From assembly GCF_022662105.1 (NCBI RefSeq), contig NZ_JAKMCP010000001.1, positions 372,001 through 436,000 on the forward strand: a DNA stretch of 64,000 bases, read 5' to 3'. The DNA is from Aestuariivivens sediminis. GTDB taxonomy: Bacteria > Bacteroidota > Bacteroidia > Flavobacteriales > Flavobacteriaceae. The notes below the pieces were generated by a model that saw only the letters and a program-made list of their open reading frames with translations, had not been told where the DNA came from and did not search any database. Shown here piece after piece: positions 1 through 9,872 of this stretch. The stretch's first letter is position 1. Every line of letters begins with the position of its first letter. The translations under genes and the position numbers were made by a program.

Positions 1-787
1 CTGAAGTGAAAACTACAATTGTATTCTCTAACAATCCCCGTTGTTCAAGATTATTGATCATTTTTCCTAAGTGGAAATCCGCATATTCAATCTCTAAGGC
101 ATAATCCAACATATCATTTCTTATGATATCGTTATCCGGCCAAAAAGCAGGAACAGAATCAATAGCGGTAATTTTTTTGCTGGCCACGCTATGACCGGAT
201 CCATATTCATATTCCCGGTGGGGTTCCCTGGCTCCGTACCAGAAAAACCATGGTTCACCTTTATTAACATCGTTCAAAAAATCATCAAAATTAGTAGCGT
301 AATCTTCCGAGCTCATTTTGTTGGCCCATGGTTTAATTTTATTGCTATTGTAAGATTCGCCTATTAACTCTCTAGGTTTGCCGTCAATTTCACCGGGATC
401 TCCAGGTCCCCAGCCTTTACCCGTTTTAGCGGTTTTATAACCCTTTTCACGCAGAACCTCTGGGAATGTCATAAATTTCTTTGGAAAATTGTTCACATGA
501 TTGGCGGCTTCTTCCAACTGCCATGAATTGCGACCAGTTAGTACCGCAGCCCGTGATGGGGCACACTTTGCATTTGGCGTGTATGCATTGGTAAAAAGAA
601 TGCCTTTTGAAGCTATTTTATCGAAGGCAGGTGTATGGATCCAATCATAACCATAGGCACTCATATGAGGGGAGGCATCATCCATAATACAAAATAGAAT
701 ATTTGGACTTACTACTTCTTTTTTGTTCGCTTCATTACAATTGAATAATAAGAAAACAAAAAACACAAAGACAATTCGATACTGCAT
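1..787 (-). CDS. Sulfatase, S1 family, lipoprotein; C-terminal part outside the window
   Basis: Reading on the minus strand from ATG at 787, an open frame runs off the left edge (262 codons visible). The N-terminus is a lipoprotein signal ending in LLLFNC, so the enzyme is probably anchored in the periplasm or on the outer membrane. The sulfatase signature CAPSR is at about residues 75-79; its Cys is the residue converted to formylglycine. An early metal-binding MDD (about residues 35-37) also fits the S1 alkaline-phosphatase fold. It lies downstream of the GH27 and GH31 genes, so it likely removes sulfate from the glycan handled by PUL 1. The exact S1 subfamily and sulfate position cannot be told from the fragment. 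Confidence 0.9.
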   Translation of the reverse strand, partial: MQYRIVFVFFVFLLFNCNEANKKEVVSPNILFCIMDDASPHMSAYGYDWIHTPAFDKIASKGILFTNAYTPNAKCAPSRAAVLTGRNSWQLEEAANHVNNFPKKFMTFPEVLREKGYKTAKTGKGWGPGDPGEIDGKPRELIGESYNSNKIKPWANKMSSEDYATNFDDFLNDVNKGEPWFFWYGAREPHREYEYGSGHSVASKKITAIDSVPAFWPDNDIIRNDMLDYALEIEYADFHLGKMINNLEQRGLLENTIVVFTS

Positions 788-933
788 GGGGTGATAAAAT
801 AAATAATTAATAACACTGGAAAATTCAAAAATACCATTAGGATTATTCAGCTTTGATAAGCCTGAAAAATGAATATCATCGGACATTCCAGATAATGAAA
901 TCCAGTAATTTCAAAATATATAAAATAACCTAT

Positions 934-2397
934 CTACATCTTTATGGGAGAAGCATATTTTAAGAACACCACACCGTTGGGGTTTATCGTAAAGTAAAAA
1001 TTATCTACTTCTTTGTTGGCCCAAATATCATGAATAATATATTCCTCGTCATCAACGAAATTAAAGTCACTTTTTGAAAACGATAGGGATTTTAAAGATT
1101 TTGATCGATTAAAAATTCCAATCCAGCCATCTTTTCTATCTTTTTTGGGAGTTTTCCATATTTCAACATTATCTTCATCATATATCAAACTACCCATAAT
1201 GCCATTTTGATTACAGTCCAGAACATCTTCATGAGTAATTAGTTCTAGCGAAAAATCGTCCAGTGTAGGTAAATCCCCTCCCATCATCAATGGTGATGCA
1301 GATAAAGCTCTAAGCGTTATAAAGGTATACATTTGATCCTTTGTAAAAGCACTTTGCCTTGTCCAACCTTTACCAGCCAAAAGTTCCACATTACTCAATT
1401 CCCCGGATTCTATTTTTTTTGCTATGTCTTTTTTTGACTCATGCCCATTTACACCTTCTGGCTTTGGGGACATAAGTTGTAATTTTCCAAACGGTATCAT
1501 ATCTAAGTCAATCCAAAAGCCGGGTTCTTCTTCTCCTTGCCATTTTCGCCATGCATCAAAACACTGGTCTAAACCCACTTGGTCATCCCAAATATCTGGT
1601 GTAACACGTAACATATGTGCACGTTTGAAAGAATTTATAGCACTGACATCAACCTTATTACCCGGACTTAAGCTATAAACCATTGGTCTTCCGCACTGCT
1701 CAATAGCATTGGCTACGCCCTCCACCTCTTTAGGAAAAGGCACTAAGTCGTCATATTTTAAAAAGTCTACACCCCAATCTGCCATTTGATTGATTAGAGA
1801 ATTGTAAAATTCTTGAGCGCCTGGTTTTGACATGTCCACACCATAATTTTGATGATTCCATTCACAAATACTGGTGGTGTCGGCAATGTCTCTTGCATGG
1901 TAATCTGTGCCTTTTATCGGTGTGTTTTTTTTATATGCGGCTCTTGGAATACCTCTCATTAAGTGGATTCCAAATTTTAAGCCTAATTCATGGCAACGAT
2001 CTATGATGGGCTGAAGCCCATTAGGAAAGTAGGTTTTCGAAGGTTGAAGTAAGCCATATTCATTAATATTGACTTCGGTAGCATGCTTTTCAGCAGGATA
2101 CATTGTTCCATCTTTAAGCTTAAATTCACCAAACCATCCGGCGTCAATGACAAAATATTTATAGCCATGAGGCTTTAGTTTCTTCGCAAAGACCTCGAGA
2201 TTTGCCAATGCTGCCTCTTCATGAAGGTAAACACCATAGCTGTCAAAACTATTCCATCCCATAGGAGGCGACTGGGCCAATTGTTTTGATTCGAGTTCGG
2301 GTTGTTGAGAGTCTTTTTTTTCAGGCTTAAAACTCAGACCAAGTCCAAAAAAAATCGCAAGGATTAATCCAAGTATACTAATATTCTTTATATTCAT
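934..2397 (-). CDS. GH27 alpha-galactosidase-like glycosidase, secreted
   Basis: This is a 487-residue protein with an N-terminal hydrophobic segment (residues 1-22), so exported. The GH27 hallmark PPMGWNSF sits at about residues 45-52. The likely nucleophile is Asp216 in FLKYDD, and Asp268 in TPDIWDD matches the position of the acid/base Asp of the family. GH27 enzymes remove terminal alpha-galactose (or N-acetylgalactosamine, or beta-L-arabinopyranose). The gene follows GH31 by 27 bases and is part of the PUL 1 operon. Galactosidase activity is inferred from family; the exact sugar is not shown by sequence. Confidence 0.88.
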   Translation of the reverse strand: MNIKNISILGLILAIFFGLGLSFKPEKKDSQQPELESKQLAQSPPMGWNSFDSYGVYLHEEAALANLEVFAKKLKPHGYKYFVIDAGWFGEFKLKDGTMYPAEKHATEVNINEYGLLQPSKTYFPNGLQPIIDRCHELGLKFGIHLMRGIPRAAYKKNTPIKGTDYHARDIADTTSICEWNHQNYGVDMSKPGAQEFYNSLINQMADWGVDFLKYDDLVPFPKEVEGVANAIEQCGRPMVYSLSPGNKVDVSAINSFKRAHMLRVTPDIWDDQVGLDQCFDAWRKWQGEEEPGFWIDLDMIPFGKLQLMSPKPEGVNGHESKKDIAKKIESGELSNVELLAGKGWTRQSAFTKDQMYTFITLRALSASPLMMGGDLPTLDDFSLELITHEDVLDCNQNGIMGSLIYDEDNVEIWKTPKKDRKDGWIGIFNRSKSLKSLSFSKSDFNFVDDEEYIIHDIWANKEVDNFYFTINPNGVVFLKYASPIKM

Positions 2398-2424
2398 TTT
2401 ATTGAGAATATATAATTCTGTTTA

Positions 2425-4038
2425 TCAAATCATTTTAAAATAGGGCAAGCGCTCCAGCGGAACACTTATCTCAATAGTTTTGCCTCCTTTATGTTCATTC
2501 CCCTTTTCATCAAGCCATTTGCCCTTAGGCAAAATTACTTTTCTAGATCTCGCCCCTTTTTTAACAACCGGAGTAACAATGATGTCATCACCCAAAACAA
2601 ATTGATCTTTAATAGTTTCGTATCCATTACCTGGAAAGGCTAACTCCATTGGTTGAACAATGGGATTACCAGTAATAGAGGCCTCTTCGGCTAATTTTAA
2701 AATATGTGAGCCAAATTTTTTATGAAGATTTGCCATATCAAGGCATATTCGCTCATGAGGCTCACTTAATACGCGCCAAGGTGCAACAGAAAATTGCATC
2801 ATTGGCATAAGGGCATGCACTTGAGCTGATCTAACAATTAATTCTTCATCAATAGTAGCCGTGTTCAAAAAGGATTGGTATTCACCTCCCCCAATCATAT
2901 CCGGGCAGGTATAAGCATACCCCATCACACTTTGAGACATTTGGTCTGGGATTAATCTTTCTAAGTCTTCCCAGTCATGTCCTTTATCCCTTAAGCGCTG
3001 GGCCAAAGGCAGACCTGCCATTTTCCATGATGCTCTGTATTCATTTAGAGGATAATGCAACCCCAATTCAGCAAAATATTGGGTATGATCGTTTGGCAAG
3101 GACTCATTGAATGAAATTAAACCTTCAGTATAAAATCCCGCATCCCCTGCATCAAATTTAAATCCATCTACACCATATTCATGAATTAAATAATCTAATT
3201 GTCCTTTAAACCACGCCTTTGCTTTTGGATTGCTCAAATCCAGACAGGCACTGGCGCCATTCCACCAGCGGATAATAGCCGCTTTGTTCCTTGTATTGGC
3301 CCACAATATTTCTTGCGTTCTATCGGCATCAAGAAGTAATAGACCATCCGCTGCCAACTTGCGAAAGGTTTGGGAGTCGGAACTCACGAAAGGACATACC
3401 CACATCATGACTTTAAAACCCATATTGTGCAATTTCTTAATCATCCCTTTGGGATCTTTAAATCTGCGCGCCGAAAATTCCCAGGTCCCATAATCTTCCT
3501 GCCAGTTGTCGTCTATCATCATTACACCAGGAGGATATCCTTTATCAATGATACTTTGAGCGTATTTGAGGATATCTTCCTCATTTTGGTCATACATCAA
3601 TTCAATCCAGGTATTATATTGTGGGTGCGTGAACAGTAGTTCATCCGGTATTTTACCATTGGACGGGAAGTAATTTTTGGAGACAAAATGGTATGCAGAT
3701 TTCAAATTGCCTCCAGCAGTACCATGATGAATTTGCCCACTTTTGGTGGATACAGATAGTATGCCATGGGAAATACCATATTCAATGGGACTCTCACTCC
3801 AAATATAACGCCCCTTACTTGATAATAGAAGAGGTTGTGCTTGATTGCCTTTATTGTCACCATACAAATTCAAGGAAAAATTAGAATCTTTATCGTATGG
3901 TGTCTGATAACCTAATGAACTGATACCTCCCCACCAATATTCATCATCTTGCACAGGAATCTTAATTGATTCTTCTGTCTGCGAAAACAATGTCATAATG
4001 GCAAAGCATATGAATATGTAACTGAGTATAACCTTCAT
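2425..4038 (-). CDS. GH31 glycosidase, possibly MYORG-like alpha-galactosidase
   Basis: I place the start at ATG 4038, because translation from there gives a proper signal peptide (MKVILSYIFICFAIMTLFSQ); the longer frame to 4080 adds 14 poorly fitting residues. About 537 residues. GH31 features are IDDNWQEDYG and MMWVCPF, with nucleophile candidate Asp296 in GFKFDAGD and acid/base candidate Asp380 in CPDMIGG. The combination of DDNW and CPDMIGG rather than the usual WGHDIGGF resembles the MYORG-type branch, some members of which are alpha-galactosidases; that is inference from memory of the family. Its pairing with GH27 in one operon supports an alpha-galactoside substrate. Alternatives are alpha-glucosidase or alpha-xylosidase. 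Confidence 0.85.
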   Translation of the reverse strand: MKVILSYIFICFAIMTLFSQTEESIKIPVQDDEYWWGGISSLGYQTPYDKDSNFSLNLYGDNKGNQAQPLLLSSKGRYIWSESPIEYGISHGILSVSTKSGQIHHGTAGGNLKSAYHFVSKNYFPSNGKIPDELLFTHPQYNTWIELMYDQNEEDILKYAQSIIDKGYPPGVMMIDDNWQEDYGTWEFSARRFKDPKGMIKKLHNMGFKVMMWVCPFVSSDSQTFRKLAADGLLLLDADRTQEILWANTRNKAAIIRWWNGASACLDLSNPKAKAWFKGQLDYLIHEYGVDGFKFDAGDAGFYTEGLISFNESLPNDHTQYFAELGLHYPLNEYRASWKMAGLPLAQRLRDKGHDWEDLERLIPDQMSQSVMGYAYTCPDMIGGGEYQSFLNTATIDEELIVRSAQVHALMPMMQFSVAPWRVLSEPHERICLDMANLHKKFGSHILKLAEEASITGNPIVQPMELAFPGNGYETIKDQFVLGDDIIVTPVVKKGARSRKVILPKGKWLDEKGNEHKGGKTIEISVPLERLPYFKMI

Positions 4039-4132
4039 TGATTGACAAATAAGAAACTCCCAGCCTGCAGAAAAAACCAAGCAGGGAGTTAAATAAAACT
4101 AAACAACTAAACTATTTAATGACAAGTTCTTT

Positions 4133-4867
4133 CTATGGTTCTGTTACTGTAATTACTAACTCTTTGATATTGCGACTCAAATCATATTCATCACCAGAGG
4201 ATGTTCTATCATCCTGATAACCCGAACCCGAATATTGTTTATCGCTAAGATTAGTCGCTATTAAAGTAACCACATACATTCCTGGGTTAGCATAAGAATA
4301 TTCCAGTGTTTTTTCATATCTATCAATAGCTACTCCAGTAGAAAAACCTCCTTCGGGAGCTAACAAAGTGCTATTATCTTCATAGTAGGCATCTACTATA
4401 TCTCTAGCAACCTGCCCTTGTAATTCAGTAAAATACTCCCAAATTATATAGGCGGCTGTCAGCTTATTGGTATATTCTATCCCTACCTGAGTTGCCATAT
4501 TGGTCATGATTGCATCTAAATTTAGTTGATTACCAGGCCCTGCATTTGCATTGTGGGTATTTACACTGGGTTCAAGAAAATCCCTAATGTCTGGTAAGGC
4601 TTCAGATCTTAACACTACAAGTTCCTGGTCTACATCCACTCCTGATGTAATTGCCAAATGACTTTTTTCGAATTCATGATTTTCATCTCCAGTAAATATC
4701 ACAAAGGTTTCTGCACCTCCTGTAATTGTAAACTTTACCGTTTCTCCAACAACAGGGCTTGAATTATCGACTGTAAAGTCAACTTCCGGAGTTTCTAAAT
4801 CATCACTACAGCTGATAAATATAGATGTAGTAAGAAATATCAATAAAAATTTTATACGTAATTTCAT
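4133..4867 (-). CDS. Surface lipoprotein with PKD-like domain, candidate glycan-binding protein
   Basis: A 244-residue protein with a lipoprotein signal (Cys about residue 20, in FISCSDD), followed by an acidic stretch of the kind linked to surface export in Bacteroidota. The start of the mature part (VDFTVDNSSPVVGETVKFT) is typical of PKD or immunoglobulin-like domains, and the C-terminus (about 190-244) has the pattern YANPGMYVVTLIATN seen in PKD repeats. No catalytic motif is seen. Directly downstream of SusD, this is the position of SusE/SusF-like surface glycan-binding proteins, which is the most likely role. It is otherwise not assigned to a family. Confidence 0.7.
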   Translation of the reverse strand: MKLRIKFLLIFLTTSIFISCSDDLETPEVDFTVDNSSPVVGETVKFTITGGAETFVIFTGDENHEFEKSHLAITSGVDVDQELVVLRSEALPDIRDFLEPSVNTHNANAGPGNQLNLDAIMTNMATQVGIEYTNKLTAAYIIWEYFTELQGQVARDIVDAYYEDNSTLLAPEGGFSTGVAIDRYEKTLEYSYANPGMYVVTLIATNLSDKQYSGSGYQDDRTSSGDEYDLSRNIKELVITVTEP

Positions 4868-4893
4868 TTTTGTTTATTTTATCATTTAGACTC

Positions 4894-6492
4894 TTAATAA
4901 CCCGGGTTTTGAGTTAAATTTGGATTTGCCTGTAATTCGGTATTTGGGATGGGCAGCAGTTTATGATGTTCAGCAACATTATCAGCTGTTATATTCCACC
5001 CTCTGCTTTCTGGAGGAGAAGTGGTTGTCAGGTATTTTATTCTCTCAACAAGATTTCCCCAACGCACCAAATCGAACCAACGTTTGGCTTCACCACCCAA
5101 TTCACGAGCCCTTTCATACATAATATAATTTTTCATGGATGTATAATCCGGGTAATCTACAGATGAAATATCTGGTAAAATACTTGAATCGGTAGTTAAA
5201 TTTCTGGGCAGTACATCGTTATGTAAATACTCTCTAGTACCATCGCCATTGACATTTCTGGCTCTGGCTCTTAATTGATTTAAAACATCAAAAACTTCAG
5301 CAGTTGGGCCATTATTTACTTCATTTAGTGCCTCGGCATAAATGAGCAACACCTCTGCATATCGAAATACGGGCCAGTTATGATCCGCATCTCTAAATTG
5401 ATAATTTTCATTGCGAACCGGCCAACGTCTATACTTTCCTATTTTCCACGGTTCCCACCACGGCCTATTCAAATTTAAAGTTCCATTACCGTTGACCCTT
5501 GTCTGATTGGTTGTCCATTCCTGCCTAACAAGGTCTGTGGGTTCATAAATAGTATTAAAATAATCCGTAGCATGAATATTTCCCCAACTTCCACCTTTGT
5601 CCGGAGGTCCTTGCAAGCCCATATGTGCTCCAATCCAACTGCCTTCATTAATACCACCACCCTTAAATTGAATATCAAAAATCATTTCATTATGACCTTT
5701 GTTTTCAACGATAAAAACATCTGGGAAATACGGCTCTAATTGATATTCTCCACTATCTATCACTTCTTTAGCATATTTAGCAGCTAATTGAAAATCTGCA
5801 GATCCATCACCACCATCTCGTTCTGCCATACTACCCCTTGTGAGATATACTTTAGCAAGTGCAGTTTTAGCGGCACCAACTGTGGCTCTACCTGGTTGGG
5901 TTATTTCTGAATTAGTATCCAGGTGTTCTACACCAAACTCTAAATCTCCAATAATTCTTTCATAAACCATTGAAGCAGGATCTCTTGGAACTTCTAAGTT
6001 TTCTAAAGAATTGGTCTCTGTATCAAAATAGGGAACATCACCAAAATAACGCACCAAGTTAAAATACATCATAGCCCTTAAGAATCTGGATTCTGCAACT
6101 AATGTATTTCTTCTGTCCTCATCCATGTTAACATTGGGAACATGCGTTATAGCTGCATTCACCTCATTAATACCCTGAAAATGATCTCTCCATAAACCCA
6201 ATATTACTTGAACGTTATCGGCTGAAAAGGTATAGGTACCTATACCGCCTTGAGTATTCCAATTGGCCGTTCTAACAAGGTCTGTTGTAATAAAATATTG
6301 AGTATTTCCATAGACACCATTTCGTTGCAAAGCATTGTATGCGCCGACTACAGCTGCCTCTGCCTGATCGGCCGTTCTATAATAATTCTCAGGAGATAAT
6401 TGAGATTTTGGCTCTTCTTCTAAAAATTCTTCGCAACCAGCAAAGAATACCATTGAAGCAAATATTAACAGATAATTTTTTAAATTTTTCAT
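4894..6492 (-). CDS. SusD/RagB-family outer-membrane nutrient-binding lipoprotein
   Basis: The 532-residue protein has a lipoprotein signal (VFFAGCEEFL) and the SusD N-terminal pattern EEEPKSQLSPENYYRT. Typical SusD helices follow (FLRAMMYFNLVRYFGDVPYF, about 140-160). The C-terminal pattern of RagB/SusD proteins, WFDLVRWGN and a terminal LTQNPGY, is also present. SusD proteins form a lid over the partner SusC and capture oligosaccharide at the cell surface. The gene lies 19 bases after the SusC stop, so the two are certainly co-transcribed. Confidence 0.96.
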   Translation of the reverse strand: MKNLKNYLLIFASMVFFAGCEEFLEEEPKSQLSPENYYRTADQAEAAVVGAYNALQRNGVYGNTQYFITTDLVRTANWNTQGGIGTYTFSADNVQVILGLWRDHFQGINEVNAAITHVPNVNMDEDRRNTLVAESRFLRAMMYFNLVRYFGDVPYFDTETNSLENLEVPRDPASMVYERIIGDLEFGVEHLDTNSEITQPGRATVGAAKTALAKVYLTRGSMAERDGGDGSADFQLAAKYAKEVIDSGEYQLEPYFPDVFIVENKGHNEMIFDIQFKGGGINEGSWIGAHMGLQGPPDKGGSWGNIHATDYFNTIYEPTDLVRQEWTTNQTRVNGNGTLNLNRPWWEPWKIGKYRRWPVRNENYQFRDADHNWPVFRYAEVLLIYAEALNEVNNGPTAEVFDVLNQLRARARNVNGDGTREYLHNDVLPRNLTTDSSILPDISSVDYPDYTSMKNYIMYERARELGGEAKRWFDLVRWGNLVERIKYLTTTSPPESRGWNITADNVAEHHKLLPIPNTELQANPNLTQNPGY

Positions 6493-6511
6493 GGATTATT
6501 TTTTTTGACAT

Positions 6512-9500
6512 TTATAAATTTATAGACGCTCCTAATGTAAAGGTTACCGATCTAGGATATGTGGCAAAATCTACTCCTGGCCCTACCTTTGCAACGGTTC
6601 CAAAACCGGTACTTACTTCTGGATCGTACCAACTGTAGCGTGTTATCATAAAAGGATTATTAACTCTTGCAAATAATCTCATTGTTCTTACTCCGTAATT
6701 AGTCATGACATCCTCAGGTAAGGTGTATCCTAAAGTAATATAATCGCACTTTAAGAACGAGCCATCTTCAACTAAACTACTTTTCATGTAGTTAGAATAT
6801 GTATCTGGTACTTGACCGTGTACCGTTCCATCTGGATTTAGAGGCGTGAACGCATTCGGCACAAACCCTGATAGGGTATTCCAATTTCCATTTCCTACTC
6901 TATCTAAAAATAGTGTATTCGCATTAATTACATCGTTACCCACACTCCATCTTAAAAAGAAACTAAAATCGAAGTTTTTATAGGTAATTTCACTATTGAA
7001 ACCCCCAATAAAATCTGGCTGTGTATTTCCAATAATAACCCGGTCATTGCTATTGATAACACCGTCGCCATTAACATCTCTAAATTTTACCTGACCAGGA
7101 ATATTTTCTAAAAGCTGTGAATCCGGACTATTAGCAATTTCGTTTTCACTATTAAGAACTTCGTCCTCAATATACCCTACAAAGGTGCCAACCTCTTCCC
7201 CCACACGTAACATAATTTCATCTCTAAAATTAAAATTAAATACTCTGGAGAAATACATTTCATCTCTTTCACCTAAATCTAAAACTTCGGTTTTATTGGT
7301 GGAGAAGGTTAAGGTAGTATTCCATTTAAAATCCTCGGTATCGATATTAACAGAATTTATTGCCAGTTCAAACCCTTTGTTACTTATAGAACCCACATTC
7401 TTTATGGCCGTTTGAAATCCGGAAGTTAAAGGTAATTGTACATCCAATAATAAGTCATCCGTCTCCTTGTAATAGCCATCTGCTGTTACTGAAAGTCTAT
7501 TTTTTAAAAACGCTAAATCCAGCCCGACATTATATTGAGACGTAGTTTCCCATTTTAAATCAGGATTAGCTACACTCCCAGGTACTTGACCAACCACCAA
7601 AGCATCTCCGAATATATATCTTTCCGTATTTAATCTTGCCAAAGACTGATACGTCGGAATCTGACTATTACCTGTTACCCCATAAGATAATCTCAACTTA
7701 AATAAATCAAATGTATTCAAATCTTTGATGAATTTCTCTTCGGAAGCAACCCAACCTAATGCCAGAGAGGGAAAATAACCCCATTTGTTGTTTGGCCCAA
7801 AACGCGAATCCGCATCCCCTCTGAAGGAAGCTGTTAACAAATATTTATTTGCATAGGAATAACCTACTCTGGCCAAGAAGGATAAAGCATTATTCTCCTC
7901 TACTATATTTACCGGAAAATCTGCTTGTAATGCCGATGACAAATCAAAAAGTCCCAGCGATTGTTCTTCAAAATTTGAAGCGCCAAATGTTTGTAAGGTT
8001 ACATCTTGAGTTCTGGCTTCAAACACGGCAGTAGCATTGAAGCTATGCTTTTTAATTCTTTTGTTGTAGTTTAGACGTGTTTGAAAATTTGTATTATCAT
8101 AAAGACGTGATCTAAATCTGGCAAAACCATTAGGATCAAAACCTCTTCTAACACTACTGGGGTAAAATTGTGAATCTGTGTTTCTAAATCTATTTACACC
8201 ATAACTTGTATACCATCTTAAATTATCAGTAAGCTTGTATTCCAGAAATAAATTTCCTAAAATCCTTTCTGATTCAGAAAAGTTTTGGACTTCGTTTATA
8301 TATGTCAACACATTCTCAGCATTCCAAATAAAGGTCGCATCGTCATCCTGAAAATCAGCAATATCAAAATCATCAGGCATAAAAGGATTCAATTGAAATA
8401 CGGTTTTAAGCACTGAATTTTGATCCCAAACCGTAACTAAACCCTCCGTTTCTTTTAAGGAATACGTTATATTTGAACCAATCCTTATCTTTTTCCCTAT
8501 TTTTTGTTCTAAATTAGCACTTAGATTGGTACGATTGAATTCAGAGTTTTTAATAACACCTTCTTGTCCTAAATATCCAGCTGACAATCTGTATTTCATG
8601 CCGTCTGAACCCCCACTAAAACTAATATCCGCTTGATTTGACAAGGCAGGGCGGGTAATTCTATCTATCCAAACAGAACCTCTTTGACCCGAATTTTGGA
8701 TATCTAGCCATTGCTGTATATTACCTTGATTACCACTATTAATAAAGTTTAATTGAGGCCCCCTTTCTATCTGCCAATTTAAATATTCCTGGTCATTCAA
8801 TATGTTTGGTGTATTGGTCATTAAAGAAACACCACTGTTATATTCAAAATTAATTTGTGGTTTCCCTGTTTTTCCTAGCTTGGTAGTTATAAGAATAACA
8901 CCGTTGGCACCTAATGCCCCAAAAACGGCAGTCGCAGAGGCATCTTTTAAAACTTCCACAGATTCGATATCGTTAGGGTTAAAATCGGCTAAAGGGTTTT
9001 GAGAAGGGTCGCTATCATCCGGAATGATTGGAAAATTATCAATCACGTATAGAGGTTGATTCCCACCTGTAAGCGTAGAACCTCCTCTAACTAATATTCT
9101 CACCCCCGCTCCTGGCGAGCTGTCCGTTTGGGATATTTGTACCCCTGCAACCCGTCCTGCCAATGCACTTTGCAAAGACAAGGGTTTACCTTTCTCGATA
9201 CTCGTTCCTTTAACAGAAGCTGTGGAACCTGTAATATCTCTTTTTCTAGCAGTACCATAACCAACTACTACAACTTCGTCAAGGTCTGTAATTGATTGTT
9301 TCAAGGATACATTAATTGTTTGACGTTCTCCAACCACGACAGTTTGATCGGCAAATCCAATGTAACTAAAAACGAGAATGGCATCAGACCCACTTACATT
9401 AATTGAATAATTTCCATCAAAATCGGTAGTCGTACCAGTGTTCGTACCGCCCAAAATGATGGTTACTCCCGGCAGCGGCAAGCTGTCTTCTCCACTAACT

Positions 9501-9601
9501 ACGGTGCCACTTACCTCCCGTTGTTGTGCAACAACTGCAATAGGTATAAAGAACCATAAAAGTATAAACAGCTGTTTTTTTAGTTTTAGTTGGTTTTTCA
9601 T
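6512..9601 (-). CDS. SusC/RagA-family TonB-dependent oligosaccharide transporter
   Basis: A 1029-residue outer-membrane receptor. A signal peptide ends near VVAQ (residue 25); a carboxypeptidase-D regulatory-like domain follows (about 28-105), then DLDEVVVVGYGTARKRD, the SusC-type TonB box region, and the plug with VRGGSTLTGGNQPLYVIDNFP and IESVEVLKDASATAVFG. The rest is the 22-strand barrel ending in a terminal aromatic/hydrophobic strand. It imports oligosaccharides released at the surface, with the SusD encoded next. It is the first gene of the PUL 1 operon and faces the HTCS gene at 9873. Confidence 0.97.
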   Translation of the reverse strand: MKNQLKLKKQLFILLWFFIPIAVVAQQREVSGTVVSGEDSLPLPGVTIILGGTNTGTTTDFDGNYSINVSGSDAILVFSYIGFADQTVVVGERQTINVSLKQSITDLDEVVVVGYGTARKRDITGSTASVKGTSIEKGKPLSLQSALAGRVAGVQISQTDSSPGAGVRILVRGGSTLTGGNQPLYVIDNFPIIPDDSDPSQNPLADFNPNDIESVEVLKDASATAVFGALGANGVILITTKLGKTGKPQINFEYNSGVSLMTNTPNILNDQEYLNWQIERGPQLNFINSGNQGNIQQWLDIQNSGQRGSVWIDRITRPALSNQADISFSGGSDGMKYRLSAGYLGQEGVIKNSEFNRTNLSANLEQKIGKKIRIGSNITYSLKETEGLVTVWDQNSVLKTVFQLNPFMPDDFDIADFQDDDATFIWNAENVLTYINEVQNFSESERILGNLFLEYKLTDNLRWYTSYGVNRFRNTDSQFYPSSVRRGFDPNGFARFRSRLYDNTNFQTRLNYNKRIKKHSFNATAVFEARTQDVTLQTFGASNFEEQSLGLFDLSSALQADFPVNIVEENNALSFLARVGYSYANKYLLTASFRGDADSRFGPNNKWGYFPSLALGWVASEEKFIKDLNTFDLFKLRLSYGVTGNSQIPTYQSLARLNTERYIFGDALVVGQVPGSVANPDLKWETTSQYNVGLDLAFLKNRLSVTADGYYKETDDLLLDVQLPLTSGFQTAIKNVGSISNKGFELAINSVNIDTEDFKWNTTLTFSTNKTEVLDLGERDEMYFSRVFNFNFRDEIMLRVGEEVGTFVGYIEDEVLNSENEIANSPDSQLLENIPGQVKFRDVNGDGVINSNDRVIIGNTQPDFIGGFNSEITYKNFDFSFFLRWSVGNDVINANTLFLDRVGNGNWNTLSGFVPNAFTPLNPDGTVHGQVPDTYSNYMKSSLVEDGSFLKCDYITLGYTLPEDVMTNYGVRTMRLFARVNNPFMITRYSWYDPEVSTGFGTVAKVGPGVDFATYPRSVTFTLGASINL

Positions 9602-9722
9602 AAAAGTTAATTTAATAGTTTGAATTCAGATTATACGTGTTAGTAATTTTAGCATACTAGTTTGTTAGGCTCAATAAAAGACATCGAGAATACAATTAAT
9701 CAAATTAACTCAATTTTATAAT

Positions 9723-9730
9723 CAAATATA
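9723..9730 (-). promoter_or_regulatory. Candidate -7 box of the PUL 1 operon
   Basis: On the minus strand the sequence reads TATATTTG, a full match to the Bacteroidota -7 consensus TAnnTTTG, about 120 bases upstream of the SusC start. The 271-base gap 9602-9872 holds this box and presumably the HTCS operator, but I could not recognise a convincing repeat there. It contains no other gene. Confidence 0.5.
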
Positions 9731-9872
9731 GTTTTAAAATATGTCTTACTTTGGTGCAAAATTGTTCAAAAGGGGATAAAAAATGGTCAGTTTGTGGGTA
9801 ATAATTGTTCTTTGCTGGTTTTCAAAATTAATGCCAATAATAGGAGAATAATTATTTTGTAATATTGTTCAT

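Noticed and set aside
9752-9800. GTTCAAAAGGGG upstream of the PUL 1 SusC, similar to GTTCAAAAAGGGG at about 53423 near PUL 3
   Set aside because: A single short similarity without a repeat or consistent distance to a -7 box is not enough to call an operator, and the two HTCS should have different sites.
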